A stretch of 64,000 bases of DNA from Heterotrichella gracilis (lineage: Eukaryota; Sar; Xanthophyceae; Tribonematales; Xanthonemataceae). Shown here piece after piece: positions 50,201-61,600 of this stretch. The stretch's first letter is position 1, and the number at the start of each line of letters is the position of its first letter. Location of the stretch: contig JAULBX010029158.1 of NCBI GenBank assembly GCA_032358255.1, forward strand, positions 62,001-126,000, read 5' to 3'. The notes below the pieces were generated by a model that saw nothing but the letters and a program-made list of their open reading frames with translations, was not told the DNA's origin and searched no databases. Both the position numbers and the translations under genes were made by a program.

Positions 50201-53096
50201 TGGGAAGCAGCTGCTGCTGAGGAAGGGCCGGCTGCTGGAAGGGAGCGGCTAGGGGCTGGGGCATGAGGAGCGGCTGCTGAGGGGGGGGAAGCTGCAGTGC
50301 TGGGGCTGCCTGGGGCTGGAACAGGGGCATACGAAGCTGCTGCTGCGGAGGCTGCTGCTGAGGGGGGGGAAGCTGCAGCGCTGGGGCAACCAGTGGCTGC
50401 AGCAGCGGCATGAGCAGCTGCTCTGGCGGCATGGCCAGCACCTGCTGCAGCGCCTGGCTGATGGTTGTGTCCAGCTCAGCGATGGAGTGCTCGTACTCCT
50501 GGAGGATGTCGCGCAGCGGCTGGCAGCGGGTCATGAGCACCTGGCGCCGAGCCTGTTACAAACGTAGGCTAGTTAGTATTGCGCATTCAAAGCGGATCAC
50601 AAGCACCCTGCGCAGAGGGAAATCGGGCTCCAGGGGCCAGGGTGTGGCACGTGGTTCTTGGTGGCGTGGCCACATGTGACTTGGCTGGTCATGGGCTGCT
50701 GCCCTGGCTGCGATTGATTTGGCAACGTAAGGCTTGCTGTGCCAGATTTGGGTGGTGCAGCTGTGCAAAAGTGACTACTGATTGGAATTAGAACAGCTCT
50801 GAAGTGTGCTCGTTGTGGCGGTTGCAGGCATGCACAAGCATTGGCCACAATTTTCTACCAAGCGCTGACTTGTAACAATCTGTCAACCAGCATATGTGGC
50901 AAGTGCAGCTAATGCATGCGGTTTCTTTCTTACATAACTTGGAATATATCTTTTTAATTCATACTAATAAAAATAGTGCTTATTTTTATGTATATGGGCC
51001 CGCGCACCTGCAACACCCGTATGTGCTGGAGCACCTCCGAGGGCCCCATCGCCTCCATCCCATCTGGGCTCATGCTGCTCTGGAGGGTGGCTGGGGCAGG
51101 CGGGGAGAGCAGCATGGACAGCAGCTGGGCTGTGTGTGGGTTTGGGGCGAGGCCCGGTGCGGGGTCATCCGCTGGCAGGGATTCATTGGCCCCTACACCA
51201 CAAAATTTAAAGGCGTTGATGGCTACAGATTGGCATGATTGGCACCCAATTCCCATGGACTGGCGTCGGTAACATTTTTGCACCAGTCACGCATTCATTG
51301 GCTTGATGGCGTTGGTATGCACCAGGAAGAACAAATGCAGCCACATGCTCCAAAAGCATCCAAAGCAACCCTGCTCCACGCCATAGCATTACACAACGCC
51401 TCGTGTGGTGTAGCGTACCTTGCAATGTGGACTCAGCTGGTACAGGTTGGGCTGGTGGCGCCTCCACAGACGCAGCTGCCTCCAGCAACAGCTGTGCGTG
51501 TGGCTGTGCCACAAGGCCAGCGGGGGTTGGCTCCTGCGCTGCCGGGGGGTGGGCCTGGGCTGTGGCGGGTGGGTCCACAGCTGCTGGGGGTGGGTTCTGT
51601 GCAGCTGGAGAAAGCCCCTTTGCAGCCCGTTTTGCTCCCCCTGACTTCGCCTTCGCCTTCGCCGTAGGCTCCGGTGCAGGGCTGTTGCCCGACGGCTGCT
51701 GGCGCCCCCAGTAGCATTTGATGACCCTGCCGCGGATGGTCTTCCCTGCAGCGTCTGCCACGGCGTCCGCTGCCTCGCTGTGGTTGTGGAACACCACAAA
51801 GGCGTACATGGAGTTGCCCTTGCTGCAAAGCTTGATCTGCGTGGTGTCAAACAAAGGTCTATTCAGACACTGTGAATACCTGGCAACAGGTTGTTGCAAG
51901 CTGTGCAAGGCCACTCTTCTGGCTGTACTGCTAGCACGCTTGCAACAAACAACTAGCAAGGACGACCCAGAGCGCACGCGGATGCGCTAGTTGTTCCTTT
52001 GCATTTGTATCCTCATGCACAACATAAAGCAACAACGTGATAGAGGATGTATCAATGGGTCCCAGCGCTAGCAAGGAGCGTGTTCTGTGGTGCCCAACGC
52101 ACCTCTCGCACCCTCCCATACACAGAGAACGCACTGTACAGGTCTGCGTCAGTGACCTCAGGCCCCAGGTTCCCCACATACACGTTGGTGTTGCCAGGGC
52201 TCAGCCCCTGGTCAAACTGGATGGGGTCATGCTCCTTGGAGGCTGCTGCAGCCGCCTGCCGCTTGGAGGCTGAGGCCGCTGGTTGCTTCGCCTTTGCAGG
52301 CGAAACCGGGTTTGACCCACTTGGCTGCGTTGCAGCAGTTGTGGGCTGGGCAGGGGCTGTGGCGAGGCTTGCTTTGGGGACAGCTTGCTGCGGTTTTGCC
52401 TGTGTCATAACACAATTGCCTAGTCACACAACTGCCTAGTCACAGTATCAAAGCCCCCCGTGGGCAGGAGCATCACAACAGGACTAGGCGAGCTGCAACT
52501 TCCAAACTCACCGCTGGTCCAGAAGCGGCAGCAGTTGTCTTCTTGACAGCAGCAGATTTGGCAGCCAGTGCTGCCTTGCCAGTCCCTGACGGGGCAGCAG
52601 CGGTGGTCTCAGTCGCTGGCTTGCCATTTGCAGCAGGGTTGGGCACTGGGATCCTGGCCTTGGCCTTGGCTGGCTGAAGTGGGCTTTTGACCGCAGGTGC
52701 TTTGGCTGGCTGTGTCGCACTTCGTTTCACTGGGGCAGCGCTGGCTTGCCCTGTCAGCGCTGCTTTGGCCTGTGGCTGAGAAACGGGCAGGTCCCGAAGG
52801 CTTTCCAAGAACCGGTCTGCTAGCTGCGAGGCATTGGTTGGGGCTGGAGAGGTGCTCCTGGTGGGAGGAGGCACAGCAGCGGTGGTTTGGAACTTGAGGC
52901 GGTTGAGCTCTGCCTCTTTCTCGGCGATCCTGCGCTTCAGCTGCTCAACTGGAGGCGTGGCGATGGCGGGGCGCTTGCCTGCCGGTTTGGGTGTGTTCTC
53001 CTCATCGAACGTAATGATGAGCGCATCGTCAAAAGGGATAGCCCCGCGCCGAGAGGGATCCATGTCCCTATATCCTACTATTCCCTGCTTTGCCAA
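41204..53096 (-). CDS. ZFC3H1: ZFC3H1-like nuclear exosome adaptor with N-terminal RRM, 2458 aa, 17 exons
   Basis: Exons are 53096-52512, 52399-52103, 51836-51419, 51192-51008, 50552-47653, 47560-47531, 47303-47008, 46610-46443, 46202-45981, 45766-45545, 45309-45005, 44609-44395, 43971-43836, 43596-43081, 42857-42609, 42323-41756 and 41268-41204; all phases close. An acidic start (PFDDALIITFDEE) and Ala/Pro/Lys-rich linker lead to an RRM at about 266-342 (RNP2 VYVGNL; RNP1-like KGNSMYAFVVF). A 967-residue low-complexity exon ends YESPLLCFRSYR. Next is a zinc knuckle C1501-x7-C1509-x4-C1514-x3-H1518 (FDLRGECRDAKCPRQH), which with the preceding SPLL.F.SYR is the ZFC3H1 signature. Residues of about 1650-2440 look like HAT/TPR-type helical repeats (LWMGYLHLL, YRLWLILLHHTEDW). 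ZFC3H1 scaffolds PAXT/MTREC-type targeting of polyadenylated nuclear RNA to the exosome. That role is inferred here. The C-terminal exon is 20 codons and was found by phase and splice consensus only. Confidence 0.85.
45440..45610 (-). repeat. Echo of a HAT-repeat exon donor in the ZFC3H1-like gene
   Basis: About 60 bases at 45544-45605 (end of exon 45766-45545) recur nearly unchanged at 45444-45503, including the GT donor. AAACCCTAAACCCTAATC lies between them. Confidence 0.9.
48600..48840 (-). repeat. In-frame minisatellite inside the ZFC3H1-like CDS
   Basis: Four units of about 63 bp encode variants of DAKPSSDKGEKRVRGEG in the low-complexity exon. Spacing keeps the frame. A second degenerate repeat (DKPRSTTPKAP-like) spans about 48915-49400. 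Confidence 0.85.
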
Positions 53097-54032
53097 CCAC
53101 TACGACCTCTGACGTGCCCAAAACCCATTTGCATGCATATGCCCATGAAAAACGGCAGTGTCACATTGAAATGGGTTGGGTCATTGTTGGGCGGACAGAC
53201 TAGAAGGCAACACAGACAACATTGGGGGGGGATGACGGTGGGTAGCGTGTCTTTGTGAAAGCAAGAAAGCTGGTGAACACAGGTTGGCCTAGCCCATAAA
53301 TACGAGGCGTTGAAAGTGACTGCTCCTCGCTGGGGAGTCGCTCCAACAAGTGCCCACCTATCGATAGCGAGTTGACCAAGGGACATTATTTATCAGACTG
53401 CAAGGTCTGGGGGTGTCGACTTTATAAAAATTTAGCTGAAACCAATAACCACTGAGAAGACGCGTTTTACTAATCTTCGGTGCATACATTGTGGGCACAG
53501 GTCTCCCACTGCATGCATTGTTGAACGCCCCATTTGCATGCATTCCGAAAGCAGGGGCAATATACCTGGGGAACAGTCGCAACTTTGTACACTGGGCTTA
53601 GTGTGGTGTTCGTCCTTATACTCAGCTTATACTATGCCTTTTGCTGAACACTGTCCTATGCACTGAAACCCAACTTGGCACTTGCCGTTGTCAAGCATTG
53701 CTTGATTTTTTCCCCGCTGGCAGTGTTTTGCTGATTGACTGTAGCAGGAACACCTAACACGCATCTGAGACACTGCTGTCCCGTTGGAGCGTTGGGTCGA
53801 CGTTGACTGGGCTATCCTCTACAGGTATCAGGTGCATGGTCACCAATAAGCCTTCGATGTACGTCGAGTCAACAGGTTCCTCTAGTGTACCTCCATCTTC
53901 CTTGCTACCGACATTTTTGTCGTAGCCGTTCGTGGTGGTGTTAAGCTCTGCCTTTTCAAGCTTTCTATAAAGTTAGCTAGCTAGCACCAGGTAATGTGGT
54001 GTGCTGCTGCAGTGCAGAAAGCCACAGCCAGC
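53097..54032. other. Divergent spacer between the ZFC3H1-like gene and the small coiled-coil gene
   Basis: Nothing coding was recognised. A TATA-like TATAAA at 53966-53971 belongs to the + strand gene. Confidence 0.5.
53966..53971 (+). promoter_or_regulatory. TATA box of the small coiled-coil gene
   Basis: TATAAA lies 61 bases before the chosen ATG (54033). If transcription starts about 25-30 bases downstream, the in-frame ATG at 53994 is probably in or before the leader. Confidence 0.45.
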
Positions 54033-54458
54033 ATGGACCTGTCGCAGCAGCTGCAGCAACTGGCACAAGCCGCATCAGACGTGGTCAATGCCCCAGACTT
54101 CCCGCAACTGCTGGCAGCTGGGGCCCAGCAGCTGCAGCTGCAGCAACAGCTTGAACAGCTGCAGCAGCAGCTGGAGGATAACCACGCAGACGTCCTCAGG
54201 CGGTTGACAGCGGCACAGAGCAACGACGTGGCCAGAACTGCAAACGCTGCTATGCCAGAGCTTGAACCCTTGGAGCCGTTGGTTGCCCAGGCCACCAACC
54301 AGGCTCCCGACAACTTCCCTGCCAACGCACTTGCCCTCCAGAACCTCACCGAGCCGCAAGTGGACAACCTGCTGGCCTTCTATGGGCTCGCTGTCGAGGG
54401 TACTGCACCAACCCACAGGGAACGAATGGCAGACTTCTGTGGGGTGAGACTCGCGTGA
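54033..54458 (+). CDS. Small Gln-rich coiled-coil protein, 141 aa, single exon
   Basis: The ATG at 54033 sits in a good context (GCCAGCATGG). Residues 1-70 are Leu/Gln-rich heptads (QLQLQQQLEQLQQQLEDNHAD) that predict a coiled coil. Residues 105-141 form a compact helical segment with NLTEPQVDNLLAFYGL and RERMADFCGVRLA. This resembles a short SAP/UBA-like helical pair, but I cannot assign a family. It is an intronless gene among intron-rich neighbours. An N-terminal extension from the ATG at 53994 is possible but would lie very close to the TATA box. Function unknown. Confidence 0.6.
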   Translation: MDLSQQLQQLAQAASDVVNAPDFPQLLAAGAQQLQLQQQLEQLQQQLEDNHADVLRRLTAAQSNDVARTANAAMPELEPLEPLVAQATNQAPDNFPANALALQNLTEPQVDNLLAFYGLAVEGTAPTHRERMADFCGVRLA

Positions 54459-55677
54459 GATGGAGGGGTGGTGGTGGTGGGCTTGGCGATGGTGGTGGTG
54501 GCGATATTTGCCAAGCCTACCCATTCAATGGTCAGCTGCTGGCCGTGCGGCACTGTGCCGGAGAGGTGTTTAGGGTTTAGGGTTTGGTGGCACTGCAGCT
54601 GCGTGGTGTTTGACCTGTGCCACCCTGAACGTGGGTGGGTGATGTGAGATGCTTGTGGAATGAGCTCATATGAAAGGCGTCATACTTTCAGATGGGAGTG
54701 AAGGTGCAGTGCCCCACTCCTATCCTTCAGTCTTCCATAACTATTAGTGCATATGCCACCATAGCAAGTCATGTATCTTAGATATCAAGTCATGTATCCT
54801 AGACTAGTTATTCCATCATTTTAGGTGTTACAGAATGTGCCTTGGCTACACACACACTGTTCGTTAGATCCAACACCTGCCTTTGGCCCCACCTGCTCAA
54901 CCGAGAACACCGCAGAGATATTGCAATGTGGGCAAGGTTCATAGATCCTACATTCATGTGCTTATCTTCCCATTTTGTGGCCCATATATCATCATCGTTT
55001 GATTTTTCAAACCATTTTCTCTTAGGAAGAGAAGAAGGGGACGCACAAAGGCGGAGTTAAGGGGCCACTGGCATTTGTCTTATCTACCTTGATACGGCAA
55101 AGATGTATTATGTGTGTATCATATATAGCAGGATTCCTATGACCATTGGGCCATGCTTTGCCATATGGTGATGGTATGTATCAGTCAGCGCAAATTTATG
55201 AGTCGTGTATTAAAGAGGAAGATCCAATGGGCTACCTGTAGCGCAGGTTAGTTCTGGTGCACTTGTAGTTGTAACAAAAACCACTACATTCACGGCATGT
55301 AGATCAAAAATTGCATGCAAATCAGCACAAGGGCCATATGGTCCTGCCAGTGGTGCAACTCGATCAGGCACCTACATGCAAATGAACTGCACATAGCTAT
55401 AGGCAATTCACCCCCGTTGCACTCGACAGCCATCTCATTGATGCCTGCACGGCTCAGCAATCTCGCTCAAGCTGTTCAAACTGGCGGCAAACAAACCCAG
55501 CTGAGCCCCAGATTTGAAGCATCATTCTTTTGGGGCAAAGGCCTGTAATTGGGCAGGTAGTGGGCATTGACACATCTGAAATAGGTACCTAACCGCTAGC
55601 GGCTAAGGGGCCATTGCGGCAAGTCCGGCGGATATTTGCAATAAAAAGCTGTGTATTGTAATAGCACTACTCGAAGA
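54459..55677. other. Intergenic between convergent small coiled-coil and GDPD genes
   Basis: TTTAGGGTTTAGGG lies at about 54569-54583. A short direct repeat, CAAGTCATGTATC, lies at 54766 and 54786. No gene was recognised. Confidence 0.5.
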
Positions 55678-58600
55678 TCAATCGTCGTAACGTGCGGGAG
55701 AGGGCTTCCCCCAGCAAAGCTTGCCTTTGGAGTTCACGGGCTGGGTGAGCTTGCTGAACTTGGGCCCCTTGCCCGGGGTCTGCAGGGTGGACTGGAAGTA
55801 GTCGTACAGGGACCCTGAAAAGTCGGTGAAGGCGCCATCGATGCCCTCAACCTCGAAATAATATTTGTATTCCTGCAGGGGGAATTGGGGTTTTATTAGG
55901 GTCTAGGGTTTAGCAGCGGAGGGCGTTGAAGCGAGGCGGCAAAGGGGAGGTCCCGGGAGGATGGCAAAGTGTGCAAATGTAAGCAGGGAGTACACCAACA
56001 GTGGGCCATGAAGTGCCGCTGTGTATGTGGCTTGTGTGACCTGTGCCCCAAGGCCAGAGTTCTGCGCCTTGTTGCCTGAACCCAAATCCGGCTGACCTGC
56101 CCCTCGTTGAACTCTAAATCCTTAATCTGCAACCTGAGCGCCTCACCTCGCGCATGTCCTCCTTGTAGTTTCACAGCAGGAACTGCGTCTCATTGAACCT
56201 TAAACCCCAAACCCTAAGCCTACACCTAAAATGTGAGTGCCTCTCACCTCGCGCATGTCCTCCTTGTAGTTCCACAGCAGGAACTGCGCCTCATTGCGGA
56301 AGGTGTAGGGGTGCACAGCCAGGCCGCGCTGCTTCAGGCGGGCAACCAGACCTGCAGGGGAGGGGACACGGTGTAAACACTTGGGCACAGCTTGTAAGGC
56401 AGATCGTGCTATTACTGTTGCAATTCTGTGCGTATTGCCACAGTACACGTAGGGCGCGCGCCATTATGGTGTGGGCATGTGAGTCACTTAGGGCATGGCT
56501 GGCCTCCAAATGGCATCGTCCCCTCTCACTCTGTCGATTTCTATACAAACACCTTTAGATGTGAGGCACATCTCTTGGCCGCTGATTAGCACAACACAAT
56601 GTTTCCTAATTTATAACTCATTTCTTGAATGTCGTCTTCTCATTCTCAGAATTCATAACAGACTGTTCCATTTGTTATGAACCAAAAACATGTCCAACGT
56701 CCACACCTGTGGACCCGGTCAGGACGTTTTTGGCGGTGGTGATGAACATGCCCTTGGAGGGGCCAACACCAACAGCGTAGGTGGCAATGTCATCTAGCGA
56801 TGCATCGGTGGTGAACTGCGCCTGGGTCTGCTTGGTGTCCCACACTGTGCCCCCCATGAGCTGGATCATGGGGCTGAAGGTGCGCTTGTTCATGTACTTG
56901 AGGTTGTTCACCTGAGAGTAGGGTGGGGGGTGGGGGTGGTGAGGGTTTCTTTAAGGTTTTCCGTCCTTAGGGCTTTGTGTAGGGTTTATCATGGAGAGGT
57001 ACAGGAATACGGTGACGCCTTACTGGTGAAGTGCGTCTTGTTCTGCTTGGTGCCCCAAACGGTACCACACGTGAGCTGGGTAAGAACTAAAATTCTACCC
57101 AGTGTACATATGAGCTGAAATTGTAGTGCGCGCCTTCATGACCTCGAGGTTGCCTCCCAAATATCAGGTTTCTCCTACAATACAGAGCACCTATGGGGCC
57201 CAACTGAGGCCTCATATGATACTAGCACCATGCCTGCAGCTCCCACTTCCTGAGGGAACACCCACCTCGAAGGACTGGATGAAGATGGGCTTGGACAGCC
57301 ATGCGGTGCTGCAGTAGTCGTTGGTGTAGCCGCGCTTGTGCAGGGTGGCCAGCACCAGGTCCTCAAAGATCTTCTTCACGCTGGTGAGGATGGGGAGGGA
57401 GTTGATGAAGCTGGGGTGCTTGGTCTCGGGGTAGATCCCCACCACGCGCCCGTTGCGGGTGAAGTTCTGGGCCAGGGTGATGTACTCCTCCAGGGTGGGG
57501 ATCTGCACCACATTTGGAATGGCTTAGGGTTTAGGGTATGCGTAGGAGATGGGGATGGGTAACTCGAGGCAATGCACCACGGTGGAGTCGACGATTCCGT
57601 GCATTGTGCTTCCCGGTTTGTAAGATGACGTTAAGCTTAGATAAATACAACAACGATCATAAATTTGTCCAAGTTTGTGGGCCAGGCTTGTGCGCATACA
57701 AAGGCATTGTATGTGCACAGCATGGCTGCAGCCATGGACCTGGGCATAGCCACAACAGTGTTGGGTCAAGTGTGTTATTACCTTGAACAGCCCGTTGAAG
57801 GCCTGCTCCCTGAAGGCAAATGGCTGCACCGCGCGCAGGGTCTTCACCTGGGCTAGGGTCAGGTCGTGGGCGAACACACCCTGCAGCAAATAAAGGCGAA
57901 TTAAAGCAATGAATAAAGCTGCGTTCAAATAACTCATCGGCATCTGTCATTAGGGTAAAAAGAGATATGTGTGCAAATTTACTACATGTGCCCATACATC
58001 TGCTCACCGTCATGTTGTTTCCATCCACGATGTAGGTCTTTGACTTGGATGGGAACTTGGTGAGGGCATCTGTGGTGGTGGTCCACACGCCGTTCACCCA
58101 CCCGCCAAGCAGAGGCTCGTGGCGGCAGATGATCTGATAGTAGGAGGGGAGATGGATAAAATGGAATGGTCTGCGGAAATTTAGGAGGCGAATGCTACAT
58201 CTGACATGACTAAAAATAATACCCATGGTACATAAGGCGTAAGCTGGGGATCCTTGATTGCAGCACCTGCCGCAGTCTATGAGACGACTTCAATACAATA
58301 TCCTGAACTTACATTGCATGTCTGGGCAATTGCAGTCAGGAAAAACCTCTGTTCTGCGCACATGCAATGCGCTGTGATGGCATTTGCATCCACATGCATA
58401 TCATATGACAGCGTCTTGCACAAACAATTATACCTGCTTCCCCCCGTCCTGTTACTAACTTGATTGCAATGAATTAGTGCATTGCAGCACCAGCACCCAC
58501 CTGACGGTCCTTTGTGAGCACCATGTCGCACTCGATGAAGTCAGCACCGGCGTCAATGGCGGCCATGTATGACTCCATGGTGTGGTCGGGGTACTTGCCG

Positions 58601-61600
58601 CACATGCCCCTGCAACAGGGACAATAATAAAAATAATGCTGATGATTATTTCCTTGCAGATACTCAGATGTATCATAGCTGGTAATGACTGGTGCTCAAT
58701 AGAATACCGGATTCCATCAGTATTTATAAATGCTTATGATGTCATAAGTTGGAAATGTCACCACTGACAGGCTGCCACAGGGTGCATTACCAACTTTCAG
58801 GAAGATGGCACACGATGACCCATCAGACTGTTTGAAAGACCCTTCAGGGTTTGCCATTTCCCAGTCTGGTTGCTGGCATGTCACAGTGTCTGTGGTCCCA
58901 TTTGACTACCTCCCTTGTGCGATGCCGCCATGTTTCAGGTCATTATGGTAATTTCCTTCTGTGAGGTACCCACCACGGCCTGTTTAGGGTTTAGAGTAGG
59001 AGTTCAACCCTAAGCTAGGGTCCCCACCTGTGGCCAATGACCCACGGCCTGTTGGTTGGCAGGCGGTCGGCGCTGCGCACATCTGATGGCGACCTGTCGG
59101 CAAGCTTGAGCAGGCGGGTGAGGCCGTTGCGCATGGTGCCGGGGGAATCAGAGAAGCCGCCGTCAACCTCGTTCTGTGATGAGGGGACAAGAGCATATAT
59201 GACATGATTACTGTTTGGATCCACACTGAGAGTAGTATATATAGCACAGGGGGTGGTTTGTGTAAAAACTCCTGTAGCCAGTTTGGAATGAACCTGGCAA
59301 ACATACAGACCTGAAGCAGGGATGCTGCCTTATCATGCATGCAGAGAGGGCACACGCAAAGGCTGGACTCAGTAACAGTGGTGACCAGGGCTGCATTGTT
59401 GTTCTCACCTCCAGAAAATATCTAGCATACCCTAAACCCTAAATCCTCACCTCCACAAAGTACTTAGCATACTCGTTGTACATGTCCGACACATAGTCAA
59501 AGGCCAGGTTCCTGCAACATGCCACAGAGAATGAATGACAGTGCACAAGCCACTGCTCATGCTGGACTAGTCAGTGAGAAAATGTTTCGTGGGTGTAATT
59601 TTAATCAATCAATCAATGATGAGTTTAGCGGCTAGCGCTCAGCCCTCGGTTCAGTTCAGCATTTACCAGTGCTGATTGCTGGGCCCAATGTGAACCCACT
59701 TGCAGGTCTGTCACAGCATTGGCACAATCTACGAGATATACAACCCCAAACCCCATACCCCAAGCAAATATATCTGAGATCTCTCTGCCTGCACGCACAT
59801 GTACAACGCCATGCCGCAATCGCATCTCAGCAAACCCACGCTGCCACTGCCTGGCCACCGTGGAAGTGTAAATAAACTTTAAAGTTTGGTTTGAAAACCC
59901 AACTCTCAAAAATAGCTCAGACGGCATCCTTTCCCTGCTTCACTTACTGCACTGGCGCGTTCCTCAGTGTGTAGAGGTGCACCTGCAGGCCCACGGCGTG
60001 CGCGCGCTGCACAAAGTCGGTGGCAGCAAGCAGGCGGTCTGCGGGAGGGGGAGCAAATATAGATCAGGCAAGTGCTTGAATCCAAGTTTGTGGGTGGGTG
60101 TGTCACACATGGATGGGCCCAGTGGGTTGCCACAGCACATGGGCACTCACTGGATGTGAAGTTGGTGGGCAAGGGGATGATCATGGGCAGGCATGATCAG
60201 GGGATTGATCACAGAATGCGCATCACTAATGATCATAGCATGATCACTCACTGGATGTGAAGTTGGTTGGCAAGAGGGATGTGATCACGGGATGATCAGG
60301 GATGATCACATGGAGATCACGCCACGATCACAACATGTGCATCGCTGATGATGACAGGATGATCAAAAATGATGCAAGGCTGATCACCACATAATCATAA
60401 AATGATTTGAGATGATCACAGCATGATCACTGCATGGTTACTTACTGGTTGTGAAGTTAGTTGGCACGATGTACTGCTTCCATGGGCCCACACCAGTGGC
60501 GTACTCAGACATCTTAGCAAGGCCCTCGTCGGTGGCCATGTCCTGCGAGGAAAAAAATACACATATATTTTAAACAAATAAAACTAGGCATGTAGGACAG
60601 AATTCTACGCTGACTGTACTGCTGACTCAGGTGACCACATTTAAGTAAGCTATACAAATTGTAGAGAATACACATTCCTCATCCAGCAGCTGCAGCATCG
60701 GTTTAGGGTTCACATTGTAGGGTTTAAGATTTAGGGTTTTGGCTACTCCCCCCACCTTGTAGTCAGTGCCTGTATCGGCAGTCACTGCACCCTCCTCATC
60801 CAGCAGCTGCAGCAGTGGGATGCTTGACACCGAGTTGAGCCACTTGAGGTTGTTGATCTCAAAGGACTGGATGAACACGGGCTTGACCATCCACTTGGGG
60901 GAGCCAAAGGGGCCGGTGTAGCCATACTTCTTCAGGATCTGCGGGGCCAGGGGGAAACAAATGATATTACAAAAAATAGATGCATGTTTACATTGATCTT
61001 CAACAGTGAAAGGGGCCGGTGTAACCGTACTTCTTCATCACCTGCGGGCCCAGGTGGGAATTAAATTTGAAATGACATGAAAACAGCTGCATGTTTTCAA
61101 TACTCCCACACAGTGAAAGCGCAAAAAGTGGCGGTAAATGCCCCCGCCGATGCATGTTGGTACTGCAGCAATTGTGGCGTCACTTTACCCAAAGCCCTGC
61201 TCCCTGCATAGGGTAGAAGACACTGCCAACCCTGCACCCTCCACCCTAGCTACACATACATTGAGCACCACTTCGCTCATGCTTGTGTTCTTGAGGCAGG
61301 TTGCCCCCAGCTTGGCCTGGTGCCATGTGGGGTGCTTGGTCTCCGGCTCAATGCCCACTGTGCGGGAGGCGTTGAGGGCAAGCTGGATGTACTCCTCAAA
61401 GGTGGGGATCTGCAAGAAACAAAGAAACTATTAAATAAACAACTGGATTGAAGAAAATGAAATAGCAGCAATGCAGCATCGCAGAGACTAAGCAGAGACA
61501 GCATAGAGCTGAGTGCAATGTGGAGGGTCAGGCATGACATGGTCTGATAGGAGGAGGTGGCGCTACACAAAGGGATGTGAGGCAGCGCACGCATGTGAAT

